DNA from: Streptomyces atroolivaceus
GTDB lineage: Bacteria > Actinomycetota > Actinomycetes > Streptomycetales > Streptomycetaceae
Length of the DNA stretch: 64,000 nucleotides
Assembly: GCF_000717025.1 (NCBI RefSeq)
Contig: NZ_JNXG01000008.1
Coordinates: forward strand, 186,001-250,000
Direction: 5' to 3'
Under the pieces are notes generated by a model. That model had not been told where the DNA came from. It did not search any database and was given only the letters and a program-made list of their open reading frames with translations. Below are positions 25,740-33,882 of this stretch, one piece after another. Numbering within the stretch: position 1 is the first letter of the stretch; every line of letters starts with the position of its first letter. Position numbers and translations under genes: made by a program.

Positions 25740-27176
25740 TCAGTACTCCTCCTCCGGGACCCACTGCGCCGTGTCCGAGCGGTAGTAGTAGGTCGGCCGG
25801 GCCGTGAGGCTGCTCGTACGGAACGGCTTGCCCCCGTCGTCGATGCGCAGCATTCCGCTCCTGCCGCCGCTGGTCCACTCGAGCTCCAGGTACCAGGTCA
25901 CGTCGTGCCCCTCCACGTGCGCGTCGAGGTGGAACACCTCGACGTCGGTGGAACTCACCCGGTACGGGAAGTCCTTCGCGGGGACGACCACCCCGGCGTC
26001 CTCGCCCGCGACGGGCTTCGCACGCGGCCGGCTGTCGTCCAGGTCGATGTCGAAGGTCTGCGGCGTGATGCCTCCCCCACAGCCGTTCCCCATCGAATAC
26101 GCGCCCCAGGCGAGCGGGGCGTTGCGCCCCAGCACCCGCACGTGCAGCCCGTTCAACACGACCGCCTCGTCGGACTTCCCCTGGAGGGTGAGTTCGAGCT
26201 TCATGTCACCCCCGTCCACACCGTCGAGGACCCGCGCCCAGCCACGGGTGTCCTGAGGCGGGGGCGCCGGCGGCAGGTCGTCGGGCTCCTGGTCGAACAG
26301 GTAGTACTGCCCGCAGGGCGACTCCCAGTTGTACGAGCTGATGCCGGCGTGCACGGGCGCCCCGGTGCTCTTCGGTACGCGCGAGGACGGCGAGGGCGTG
26401 GCGGAGACCCCGCTCCCGACGGTCGGCGCCGGAGCGGACGGGCTGGGCGAGGCCGACGGGCTGCCGCTCCGGCTCGGTTTCACACTGCCGCTCGCGCTCA
26501 CCCGGCCGCTGGGGACGACCGGCGCTTCGCTGAGCACCGCTTCCGCCCGTCCGTCGTCCGCCGGCTCGTCGTTCCCGAGGCCGTGGACGACGAGTGCTGC
26601 GGGAACGGTGAGGGCCACGACCGCCACCGCGGTGAGCAACACACGCAGTCTCCTGGTGGTACGACGACGGGAAGGGGGAGCGGCGCCGGAATCTGCACCC
26701 TCGGGCGTCACGTCCTCCGCAACCGGCCCACCCTCCGGAACTGGTTCCGTTTCGGGCTGCGGTTCCGCCTCCGCTTCCGCCCCGTGCACGGCGCCCTCGG
26801 GGGAAGCGGGCACGGGAACCGGCGGCCGGGACGCGGTGGGCTCACGGTGATCCGCCGGCTCGGGAGAGACGGCCCCGGCCCCACCGGACCCGGCAACGGC
26901 CGCCCCCGGCTCCGGCTTGCGTCCGCCCCGGCGCCTCGCCTCGTCGGCCAGGATCCACTTCCGGTGGAGGACCATCAACTCCTCGGAGGACGCCCGGCAC
27001 ACCCGCGCGAAGCGCTCGACAGGCGCGTAGTCATGAGGGACGGCGTCACCGTTGCAGTAACGGTGCACGGTCGAAGTGCTCATGTGCAGCTTCTGCGCGA
27101 GCGCCCCGTAGCTGAGACCGGACCGCTCCTTCAGTCCTCCGAGCAGCGCCGCGAAGTCCTGGATCTCTGTGCCCAC
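25740..27176 (-). CDS. Membrane-anchored XRE-family helix-turn-helix protein
   Basis: About 478 aa from GTG 27176 (GAAGGGG ten bases upstream). The N-terminal XRE HTH at 10-65 contains GLSYGALAQKLHMSTSTVHR. A Pro/Glu-rich linker follows, then one transmembrane helix near 175-200 (LRVLLTAVAVVALTVPAALV), a Ser/Pro-rich stalk and an extracytoplasmic beta-rich domain of about 190 residues (WESPCGQYYLFDQ, NGLHVRVLGR, FHLDAHVEGHDVTWYLELEW). This resembles a RodZ-like arrangement: cytosolic DNA- or protein-binding end plus external sensor. The ligand is unknown. A scrap of its C-terminal coding region is found at 18901-18940. Confidence 0.85.
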   Translation of the reverse strand: MGTEIQDFAALLGGLKERSGLSYGALAQKLHMSTSTVHRYCNGDAVPHDYAPVERFARVCRASSEELMVLHRKWILADEARRRGGRKPEPGAAVAGSGGAGAVSPEPADHREPTASRPPVPVPASPEGAVHGAEAEAEPQPETEPVPEGGPVAEDVTPEGADSGAAPPSRRRTTRRLRVLLTAVAVVALTVPAALVVHGLGNDEPADDGRAEAVLSEAPVVPSGRVSASGSVKPSRSGSPSASPSPSAPAPTVGSGVSATPSPSSRVPKSTGAPVHAGISSYNWESPCGQYYLFDQEPDDLPPAPPPQDTRGWARVLDGVDGGDMKLELTLQGKSDEAVVLNGLHVRVLGRNAPLAWGAYSMGNGCGGGITPQTFDIDLDDSRPRAKPVAGEDAGVVVPAKDFPYRVSSTDVEVFHLDAHVEGHDVTWYLELEWTSGGRSGMLRIDDGGKPFRTSSLTARPTYYYRSDTAQWVPEEEY

Positions 27177-27379
27177 CCCGACCGTTCCCCTTCGTTCCCT
27201 CCCGGAACGGCGTTCCAGGGTAGAGCTGTTCGCGCAGGTCAGAGTAGGTGCGAACGTTCCAGCGTCCCGCATGCCCCGGCAGCCGTTGCGAGCGGATTCC
27301 GGGCCTGGAAAGGATGTGGACACACCGCGGCGTTCCCCGCGACCCGTACATCCCACCCTCACCCGTCCCGGGAGCCGCC

Positions 27380-27469
27380 GTGCGTACTCGACCTGAACTC
27401 AGCCTGACCGACGCGGTCGCCACGGGAGTGCTGATCGTCTGCATCGCAGTCGTCATCACGCTCCTGTAA
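27380..27469 (+). CDS. Possible 29-residue single-helix membrane peptide
   Basis: GTG 27380 is preceded by GGGAG five bases upstream and opens MRTRPELSLTDAVATGVLIV, continuing with CIAVVITLL to a TAA. The peptide has a short charged N terminus and one hydrophobic helix with positive-inside topology. It lies between the XRE membrane protein gene and the DUF4232 lipoprotein gene, about 100 bp before the latter. Too short for firm support. Confidence 0.4.
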   Translation: MRTRPELSLTDAVATGVLIVCIAVVITLL

Positions 27470-27569
27470 GGCCTCTGACCACACGTCACCGACCAGTACA
27501 CCCGCCCGCACCTCGACGCGCCAAAACGGCGCCCCGGGCACCACACCTTCGAACGGGGAGAACCACCTC

Positions 27570-28313
27570 ATGCGCAACCTTCGCTTCCGCCGCACCGCCC
27601 GCACCTCCGTCCTGGGCACCGCCGCGCTGCTCGCCGCGCTGTCCCTGACGGCCTGCCAGAGCGGCGGCCCGGCCCCCGCGGACGACGCCGCGGGTTCGGC
27701 GTCCCAGAAGCCGGCCGCCGGCACGTCGGCGGCGCCGGCAGCCGCCACGGACAAGGAGACGGCCGAGGGCTCCGGATCCTCCGGTTCCGGTTCGGGTACC
27801 GCAAAGGATTCCGTTTCCTCCGACACGAAGCCCGCCGCGAAGCAGTCCCAGGCCGGCGGGAACGACGGCGGCAGCGGTGACAGCAGCAAGTCGCTTGCCA
27901 CCTGCACCGGCGCGAACACGAAGCTCACGATGACGAGCGTCCCGCGCCCCGTCAACCACATGCTGCTCACGGTGACCAACACCGGCTCGAAGGCGTGCAA
28001 CGCCTACTACTACCCGACCCTGAGGTTCGGCGAGGCGCAGTCCGTCCCCCGCAGCGTCGAGGAGAGCAAGCCGCAGGCCGTCGTCACCATCGCTCCCGGC
28101 GAGTCCGCCTACGCCGGGGTCATGACCTCGTCCGCCGACGGCAGCGGCACGGGTGGCTACAGCACCGGTGACCTGAGTGTCGGCTTCCAGGACGCGGGCG
28201 CGGGTTCGGCCGGACAGATGGTGAGTGTGCCGCTGGGCGAGGACGTGTACGTCGACAGCACGCTGGCCGTCACGTACTGGCAGACCGACATGGACGCCGC
28301 CCTCATGCACTGA
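27570..28313 (+). CDS. DUF4232 domain lipoprotein
   Basis: 247 aa. Signal peptide with twin arginines (NLRFRRTARTSVLG) and lipobox LTAC near residue 29. A Ser/Ala/Gly-rich linker (about 32-110) leads to the DUF4232 beta-sandwich: TCTGANTKLTMTSVPRPVNH, LLTVTNTGSKACNAYYYP and APGESAYAGVM. It is exported and lipid-anchored; no enzymatic role is known. GGGGAG lies seven bases before the ATG. Confidence 0.9.
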   Translation: MRNLRFRRTARTSVLGTAALLAALSLTACQSGGPAPADDAAGSASQKPAAGTSAAPAAATDKETAEGSGSSGSGSGTAKDSVSSDTKPAAKQSQAGGNDGGSGDSSKSLATCTGANTKLTMTSVPRPVNHMLLTVTNTGSKACNAYYYPTLRFGEAQSVPRSVEESKPQAVVTIAPGESAYAGVMTSSADGSGTGGYSTGDLSVGFQDAGAGSAGQMVSVPLGEDVYVDSTLAVTYWQTDMDAALMH

Positions 28314-28327
28314 CCTCCACTCCGCAG

Positions 28328-28362
28328 CGGGCGTGGCACCGGGAGAGCCGGTGTCACGCCCG
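28328..28362. terminator. Hairpin between converging lipoprotein and regulator genes
   Basis: Arms 28328-28342 and 28348-28362 pair with one mismatch; 5-nt loop. Suits both converging transcripts. Confidence 0.65.
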
Positions 28363-28376
28363 CTTCCGGCTGTCCG

Positions 28377-29189
28377 TCAGCTGCCCGCACGTGGCTCGGC
28401 CGTGCTGTCCGAGGCCGTGCTGTCCGAGGCCGTGCTGTCCGAGGCCGTGCTGTCCGAGGTCGTGCTGTCCGAGGTCGCGCCGGACTTGGTGTGGAGCACG
28501 TCACGGGCCTGCTCGGCGGCGCGTTCCATGTTCTCGGAGACGAAGTCGAGGAAACGGGCGACGTTCTCGAGACGCGCCGCGGCCGGGGTGCCGGGGCCGA
28601 GGATGCCGACACCCTGCCGTGCGGTCTCTATGACGTGGGCGGTGGAGCGGGCGCTGGCGATCATCGACTGGTACCAGACGTCGTCGTCGACGACGTAGCG
28701 GTCACGGCGGCGTTCGTCGCGTTCCCGGCGGATGAAGGCCTGGCTCTCCAGGTAGGCGATCGCCTTGGAGATGGACGCCGGGCTGACCTGGAGGCGCTGG
28801 ACGAGTTCGGACGCGGTGAGGCTGCCCGCGTCGGTGATGGTGAGGCAGGCGAACACCCGGGACATCATCCTGGGCATGCCCGAAGCCGTGAGGACGGTGG
28901 TGAACACCTCCTCGAACTCGCGGACGGCCTCGGCGTCGCGTCCGTCGGCCCGCGGGGACGCCCCCGCACCCCGCGGCGCGGCCTGCTTCCGGCGGTGGGC
29001 GCGGTGTTCGGTGGCGCGGTGGGCGAGGTCGGCCCGATAGGCGGTGGGGCCGCCGTTGCGCATCACCTCGCGCGTGATCGTCGAGGTCGGCCGGTCGAGG
29101 CTTCTGGCGATCTCCGCGTAGGGAAGGCCGTCGGCTACTCCCAGCGCGATCTGCTGGCGTTCCTGCTGGGTAAGTCTGCCTCCCGGCAT
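28377..29189 (-). CDS. Transcriptional regulator, IS30-type HTH fused to a GbsR/MarR-like winged helix
   Basis: 270 aa from ATG 29189 (GGGGAG upstream). Residues 1-60 form a transposase-type HTH (LTQQERQQIALGVADGLPYA, RPTSTITREVMRNGG). Residues 85-215 form a GbsR/MarR-type winged helix (SRVFACLTITDAGSLTASEL, VSPASISKAIAYLESQAFIR). The C terminus is a five-fold repeat of the five-residue unit SDSTA encoded by a DNA tandem repeat. It diverges from the DUF4097-ABC exporter operon, whose upstream region is full of GCAAC/GTTGC motifs, so it is the likely local repressor of that operon and itself. Confidence 0.87.
   Translation of the reverse strand: MPGGRLTQQERQQIALGVADGLPYAEIARSLDRPTSTITREVMRNGGPTAYRADLAHRATEHRAHRRKQAAPRGAGASPRADGRDAEAVREFEEVFTTVLTASGMPRMMSRVFACLTITDAGSLTASELVQRLQVSPASISKAIAYLESQAFIRRERDERRRDRYVVDDDVWYQSMIASARSTAHVIETARQGVGILGPGTPAAARLENVARFLDFVSENMERAAEQARDVLHTKSGATSDSTTSDSTASDSTASDSTASDSTAEPRAGS
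28401..28475. repeat. Five tandem copies of a 15-bp unit inside the regulator gene
   Basis: Unit CGTGCTGTCCGAGGC (last two copies end in T). Being a multiple of three, copy changes would lengthen or shorten the SDSTA-type tail without a frameshift. Confidence 0.95.
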
Positions 29190-29246
29190 CGCGTTCTCCC
29201 CTTCGTGGCCCGTGGTGCCTCCAGCATAGCGTTCACCTTCACTTCA

Positions 29247-29373
29247 TTGCAACGCAACGAGTCAGGCTGTTGCATTAGGCTCGAACCCATTGCAACAGAT
29301 TCACCCCAGTGACCTGCAAACACTGCAAAAACACGCAACGAAGCTGTTGCCACTTTCGTAAACGCAACGTAGC
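29247..29373. promoter_or_regulatory. Operator array with GCAAC/GTTGC motifs
   Basis: The 243-bp divergent interval holds at least six GCAAC/GTTGC cores: TTGCAACGCAAC (29247-29258), the inverted pair CTGTTGCA / TGCAACAG (29267-29274, 29291-29298), the perfect inverted repeat GCAACGAAGCTGTTGC (29335-29350) and ACGCAACGTAGC (29362-29373). The likely binder is the divergent IS30-HTH/GbsR-like regulator. Confidence 0.7.
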
Positions 29374-29432
29374 TTTTCCATCATCGGAAACAACGGGCCG
29401 CAGGGCACGCGAAGCAGATGAAGGAGCGCACG

Positions 29433-30101
29433 ATGCAGAAGTTCGACACCCCCGCCGGCGTCCGGGCCGTCCTCGACATCCCCGCAGGACGCATCCAGTT
29501 CATCGCCGCCGACCGCACCGACACCACCGTCGAGGTCCGGCCCGCCAACCCCGCCAAGAGCCGCGACGTGAAGACGGCCGAACAGACCGAGGTCACCTAC
29601 GCCGACGGCGTCCTGCGCGTCCAGGCACCCGAAGCGAAGAACCGGATCCTGGGCAACTCCGGGTCCGTCGAGGTCACGGTCCAGCTGCCCTCCGGCTCCG
29701 ACGTCGAGGCGAGGGCCGCCGCCGCCGAGTTCCGCGGCGTGGGACGCCTCGGCGATGTCGTCTTCGTCGGCGGTCACCGCACCGTCAAGCTCGATGAGGC
29801 CGACAGCGCCCGGCTGACCGGCCTCGACGCCACCATCACGGTCGGCCGCCTGACCGGGCCCGGCGAGATCAGCACCCAGCAGGGCGACGTGAACGTCACC
29901 GAGGCCGTGCGAGGCCCGCTCACGCTGAACACCCTCCAGGGCGACATCTCGGTCGGTGCCGCACGCGGTGTCTCCGCCTCTCTGGACGCCGGCACCAGCT
30001 ACGGCCGGGTCACCAACACGCTGAAGAACACCGACGGCACCGCGGGTCTGGCCATCAAGGCGACCACCGCCCAGGGCGACATCGCCGCCCGCAGCCTCTG
30101 A
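29433..30101 (+). CDS. DUF4097 family beta-strand repeat protein
   Basis: 222 aa; ATG 29433 is preferred over the ATG five codons upstream because AAGGAG precedes it by seven bases. The protein is a repetitive beta-helix-like DUF4097 domain (repeating G-D-V / G-x-L patterns such as LNTLQGDISVGAARG and KATTAQGDIAARSL). No signal peptide, so cytosolic. Genes of this type often precede ABC exporter genes; function unknown. First gene of the operon controlled by the operator array. Confidence 0.88.
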   Translation: MQKFDTPAGVRAVLDIPAGRIQFIAADRTDTTVEVRPANPAKSRDVKTAEQTEVTYADGVLRVQAPEAKNRILGNSGSVEVTVQLPSGSDVEARAAAAEFRGVGRLGDVVFVGGHRTVKLDEADSARLTGLDATITVGRLTGPGEISTQQGDVNVTEAVRGPLTLNTLQGDISVGAARGVSASLDAGTSYGRVTNTLKNTDGTAGLAIKATTAQGDIAARSL

Positions 30102-30142
30102 ACCCCACAGCCTCTGCCCGCAGCTTCCGAAGGAGCACCCTC

Positions 30143-31111
30143 ATGACCACCCCGGCCATCACGGCGAACGGTCTGCGCAAGTCCTACGGCGACAAGGTCG
30201 TGCTCGACGGCATCGACCTGACCGTCCGCGAAGGAACGGTCTTCGCCCTGCTCGGCCCGAACGGGGCCGGCAAGACCACAGCGGTCAAGATCCTCTCCAC
30301 CCTCATCTCCGCCGGCCCCGGCTCCGGTGAGATCCGCGTCGGCGGCCACGACCTCGCCGCCGACCCGCAGGCGGCGCGTGCCGCGATCGGTGTCACCGGG
30401 CAGTTCTCCGCCGTGGACGGGCTGATCACCGGCGAGGAGAACATGCTCCTCATGGCGGACCTGCACCACCTGTCCAAGGGCGAGGGCCGACGGGTCACCG
30501 CCGAACTCCTGGAACGCTTCGACCTGGTGGAGGCCGCGAAGAAGCCCGCCTCCACCTACTCCGGCGGAATGAAGCGCCGTCTCGACATCGCCATGACCCT
30601 GGTCGGCGACCCACGGATCATCTTCCTGGACGAGCCGACCACCGGCCTCGACCCACGCAGCCGCCACAACATGTGGCAGATCATCCGTGAACTCGTCACC
30701 GGCGGCGTCACCGTCTTCCTCACCACCCAGTACCTCGAGGAAGCCGACGAACTCGCCGACCGCATCGCCGTCCTCAACAACGGCAGGATCGCCGCCGAGG
30801 GCACCGCCGAAGAACTCAAACGGCTCATCCCCGGCGGACACGTCAGGCTCCGCTTCTCGGACCCGCACGCCTACCGCACAGCCGCTTCCGCACTGGGCGA
30901 CGTCGCTCAGGACGACGAGGCACTCGCACTCCAGATCCCCAACGACGGCAGCCAGCGCGAACTGCGCTCCATCCTCGACCGGCTGGACGCCGCCGGCATC
31001 GAGGCCGACGAACTGACCGTGCACACCCCCGACCTCGACGACGTCTTCTTCGCCCTCACCGCGACCACCGTCCCCGCCCAGACCACCCAGCCCAAGGAGA
31101 ACGCCCGATGA
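30143..31111 (+). CDS. ABC transporter ATP-binding protein (DrrA-type exporter)
   Basis: 322 aa. Walker A GPNGAGKTT near residue 38, signature YSGGMKRRLD near 141, Walker B RIIFLDEPTTGLDP near 160, H-loop TTQYLEEAD. The extended C terminus (LTVHTPDLDDVFFALT) is characteristic of daunorubicin-resistance DrrA-type exporters. It energises the permease encoded next, with which it overlaps by 4 nt (ATGA). Probably drug or lipid export. Confidence 0.95.
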   Translation: MTTPAITANGLRKSYGDKVVLDGIDLTVREGTVFALLGPNGAGKTTAVKILSTLISAGPGSGEIRVGGHDLAADPQAARAAIGVTGQFSAVDGLITGEENMLLMADLHHLSKGEGRRVTAELLERFDLVEAAKKPASTYSGGMKRRLDIAMTLVGDPRIIFLDEPTTGLDPRSRHNMWQIIRELVTGGVTVFLTTQYLEEADELADRIAVLNNGRIAAEGTAEELKRLIPGGHVRLRFSDPHAYRTAASALGDVAQDDEALALQIPNDGSQRELRSILDRLDAAGIEADELTVHTPDLDDVFFALTATTVPAQTTQPKENAR

Positions 31112-31893
31112 GCTCCCTCTCCCTCGCCGTCCGCGACTCGTCCACCATGCTGCGGCGCAACCTCCTGCACGCCCGGCGCTACCCGTCCCTCACCCTGAAC
31201 CTGCTGCTCACCCCGGTCATGCTCCTGCTGCTCTTCGTCTACATCTTCGGCGACACCATGAGCGCGGGCATCGGCGGCGGAGACCGCTCCGCCTACATCG
31301 CCTACATCGTTCCCGGCATCCTGCTGATGACCATCGGCTCCACCGTCGTCGGCACCGCGGTCTCGGTCTCCACCGACATGAACGAGGGCATCATCGCCCG
31401 CTTCCGCACCATGGCCATCCACCGCGGTTCGGTGCTCTTCGGGCACGTCGCCGGCAGCGTCCTGCAAGCCGTCATCAGCGTCGTCCTCGTCGGTGCCGTC
31501 GGCGTCGCCATGGGCTTCCGCTCCACCGACGCCACCCCTCTGGAGTGGATCGCGGCCCTGGGGCTGCTGGCTCTGGTCTCCCTGGCGTTCACCTGGATCG
31601 CGGTCGGGATGGGCATGGGCAGCCCCAACGCGGAGGCAGCCAGTAACAACGCCATGCCGCTGATCCTCCTGCCCCTCATCTCCAGCGCCTTCACCCCGGT
31701 CGACTCGATGCCGGGCTGGTTCCAGCCGATCGCCGAGTACCAGCCCTTCACCCCCGCCATCGAAACACTGCGCGGACTCCTCCTCGGCACCGAGATCGGC
31801 AACAACGGGTGGCTCACCATCGGCTGGTGCCTCGCCCTCGCCGTCCTGGGCTACCGCTGGTCGAAGGCCCAGTTCGACCGCGACCCGAAGTAA
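31108..31893 (+). CDS. ABC-2 type transporter permease (DrrB-type)
   Basis: 261 aa with six predicted helices of the ABC-2 membrane family. Typical features: NLLLTPVMLLLLFVYIFG, IVPGILLMTIGSTVVGTAV, and LISSAFTPVDSMPGWFQPI before the last helices. It pairs with the preceding ATPase. The operon order regulator / DUF4097 / ATPase / permease suggests an efflux system induced when the repressor is released. Confidence 0.94.
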   Translation: MSSLSLAVRDSSTMLRRNLLHARRYPSLTLNLLLTPVMLLLLFVYIFGDTMSAGIGGGDRSAYIAYIVPGILLMTIGSTVVGTAVSVSTDMNEGIIARFRTMAIHRGSVLFGHVAGSVLQAVISVVLVGAVGVAMGFRSTDATPLEWIAALGLLALVSLAFTWIAVGMGMGSPNAEAASNNAMPLILLPLISSAFTPVDSMPGWFQPIAEYQPFTPAIETLRGLLLGTEIGNNGWLTIGWCLALAVLGYRWSKAQFDRDPK

Positions 31894-31988
31894 CAGCCAT
31901 GACGCCGCGGGCCACCCCCCGCACCTCGTCCCGCCCCAGGGCGGCGCACTCCGACACCGGGTCGGCGTACGCCGCCCCGTCGGCGTAC

Positions 31989-32114
31989 CCGGCCGCCCGC
32001 CGGGCCCCGGCCGGTCACACCAGAACCCACGAACCGCCCGGCGGCAGGGACGAGTCCGCGCTCGCTGCGGCGGAACCGCTCGCGCGGCAGCAGGAGTTGC
32101 GACACCTCACCCAC
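31989..32114 (-). pseudogene. Remnant of a WhiJ-cluster ATP-binding (anti-sigma-like) gene
   Basis: Reverse-strand reading begins GEVSQLLLPRERFRRSERGL and VPAAGRFV, matching the first 30 residues of the ATPase encoded at 43450-43851 (QLSPLRERFCRRERCSVAAV). After that the similarity fades and the HATPase motifs are missing. It faces an XRE remnant exactly as the intact pair at 43.5-44.8 kb does. Confidence 0.65.
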
Positions 32115-32155
32115 GAGGCGGGCATCACTCTCCGTGGCGCGAGAACGCCTACGCC

Positions 32156-32354
32156 ATGAAGCCCGTCGGCAAGCTCGTCGGCAAGCTCGTCGGCCTGTTC
32201 CGCAGCACAGCGGGCTCGCCCCAGAGACAGCCGGCGGACCGAGTCACCGTCCAGCTGGAGACGATCGCCTCCATCGAACAGGGACGCCGCCCCCTCCCGC
32301 CCGACCCGGCCCGCCGCCTGGACGAGCTCCTCGACACGAAGGGAGCGCTGGGCG
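32156..32354 (+). pseudogene. Truncated WhiJ-type XRE regulator
   Basis: The reading KLVGLFRSTAG...QLETIASIEQGRR...LLDTKGAL matches the first 60 residues of the intact XRE protein at 43965-44789, including an extra KLVG duplicate at the start. The similarity stops after the HTH and the DUF5753 ligand-binding part is absent. The following bases read LVGVAFVAFMALVDRP and a stop in another frame, like the end of a membrane protein, so this looks like a deletion junction. Confidence 0.7.
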
Positions 32355-32484
32355 CCCTCCCTGGTCGGCGTCGCCTTCGTGGCGTTCATGGCCCTCGTCG
32401 ACCGGCCATGAGCCGCGTGACCGGAGGGGCGCGATGTCCGATCCGTCCAAGACGAGACGCCGGTGGCTGGATACCGTCGACGCC

Positions 32485-32892
32485 ATGACCACCTCGGAGA
32501 CCAGAACCCGTCACCTCAGCATCCATGTCGACCGTCCCACCAGGGAGGTCTACGACTATGCGGCGGATCCGTCCCACCTGCCCGAGTGGGCGGCGGGGCT
32601 CGGCGGGTCGATCGAGGAGATCGACGGACAGTGGATCGCCGACTCGCCCATGGGCAGGGTCGTGGTGGCCCTCGCGCCCGAGAACGACTACGGCGTGCTG
32701 GACCACGACGTCACACTGCCGTCGGGCGAGACCGTCCACAACCCGGTGCGGGTGATCGCCGACGGCACCGGGTGCGAGGTCGTGTTCACCCTGCGCCGCC
32801 GGCCGGACATGAGCGCCGACGAATTCCGGCGCGACGCGGCGGCGGTATCCGCCGACCTCGCGACGCTCAAGCGCCTCATGGAGGACCGCTGA
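32485..32892 (+). CDS. SRPBCC (START-like) family protein
   Basis: 135 aa from the ATG of MTTSETRTRHLSIHVDR. It has a helix-grip lipid/ligand-binding fold: VYDYAADPSHLPEWAAGLGG, PMGRVVVALAPENDYGVLDH, then a terminal long helix (AAAVSADLATLKRLME). A start at 32434 has a better ribosome-binding site (GGAGGG) and would add 17 residues. No partner genes are obvious; ligand unknown. Confidence 0.83.
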   Translation: MTTSETRTRHLSIHVDRPTREVYDYAADPSHLPEWAAGLGGSIEEIDGQWIADSPMGRVVVALAPENDYGVLDHDVTLPSGETVHNPVRVIADGTGCEVVFTLRRRPDMSADEFRRDAAAVSADLATLKRLMEDR

Positions 32893-33038
32893 CACTCCAG
32901 GCCGACCCCGCGCGGTATCCCTGCCGGGACTCCGCACCGGACCTGGCAACTGGTGCCGTACAAGGCGCCATCGGCTGACCACGGACAGAACTCGTTCCGG
33001 CACGGCCGTTGTCAGAGCCGAACCCTAGGGTGACCGGC

Positions 33039-33794
33039 ATGGCGACCCTTCCGAACCAGCTGCCCCGCATCACGCTCCCGGCAGGCACGCTCGTGGACAC
33101 CACGGGTGACGGACCCTGGCACGAACCTCTGCTCTGGTACGCCGACGAGCCCGCGCGGCCCGGCGACTGGTCCCGGCTGCGGGCCACCGGCCGCCCCCTC
33201 GGGCTGCTCCCGGTCCTGATAGACGGCGGCCGACGCGATGAGGGCCCCACCGAATGGGAGCTCCGGCCGGCCGACACGACCTACCCGGGTGACCACGACG
33301 CCGAGGAGGTCCTCAGCGAGGCCTGGGAAGCGTATGCCTCCGACGAGCTGGAAGTCCCCGCCCCGTGGCCCGGCCTGGCCCCCGCCCCTGCCGCGAGCAC
33401 GGCCGGTACCCCTGACGAACTGGCCGCCGAGATGGCCGACATGCTCGCGGACACGGCGCGGCCGGCCCTCGTTCCCGCGCGGCGCAGTGCGGACATCCCC
33501 GCTGCGATCGGCTGGACCGGGCCGCTGAACCACGAGAACGACGTGGCCCGGCTCTGCGCGGTGCTGCGTTCCTGGGAGGACCGGTTCGACATCAGGGTCG
33601 TCGAGCTCGGCTTCGACACCTTGAAGGTGTCCGTGGGCCGGCCGCCCACCACCGAGGCGGAGGCGTACGCCCTGGCGGCCGAGCACTTCGCCTTCTGTCC
33701 GGACAACATCGGCGCCACCCCGCCCGGCGGACTGCGTGGCTACGCACACTCGCACCTGCTGGGGCAGGAGGTCTGGACGTTCTGGTGGGACTGA
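33039..33794 (+). CDS. DUF4253 domain protein
   Basis: 251 aa from ATG 33039 (AGGGTG six bases upstream). The C-terminal 105 residues are DUF4253: VARLCAVLRSWEDRFDIRVV, FDTLKVSVGRPP, AEHFAFCPDNI and the terminal HLLGQEVWTFWWD. The N-terminal half is variable. Cytosolic. DUF4253 proteins are sometimes found beside polymorphic toxin systems, but no toxin is visible nearby, so no function is assigned. Confidence 0.88.
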   Translation: MATLPNQLPRITLPAGTLVDTTGDGPWHEPLLWYADEPARPGDWSRLRATGRPLGLLPVLIDGGRRDEGPTEWELRPADTTYPGDHDAEEVLSEAWEAYASDELEVPAPWPGLAPAPAASTAGTPDELAAEMADMLADTARPALVPARRSADIPAAIGWTGPLNHENDVARLCAVLRSWEDRFDIRVVELGFDTLKVSVGRPPTTEAEAYALAAEHFAFCPDNIGATPPGGLRGYAHSHLLGQEVWTFWWD

Positions 33795-33882
33795 GACGGG
33801 GCCCGGGAACCCGCTTCGCCGGAGCCTTCGTCAGCGGTCCGGTCGCCGAGGACTCCCGCCGGCCGCCCAGGCGCTCACCAGC

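Noticed and set aside
25334..25807. Forward open frames in the gap between the conservon and the XRE gene
   Set aside because: They lack coding bias and overlap the true C-terminal end of the XRE-type gene on the other strand.
28401..28475. Possible CRISPR array from short direct repeats
   Set aside because: The 15-bp units are contiguous with no spacers and lie inside a reading frame.
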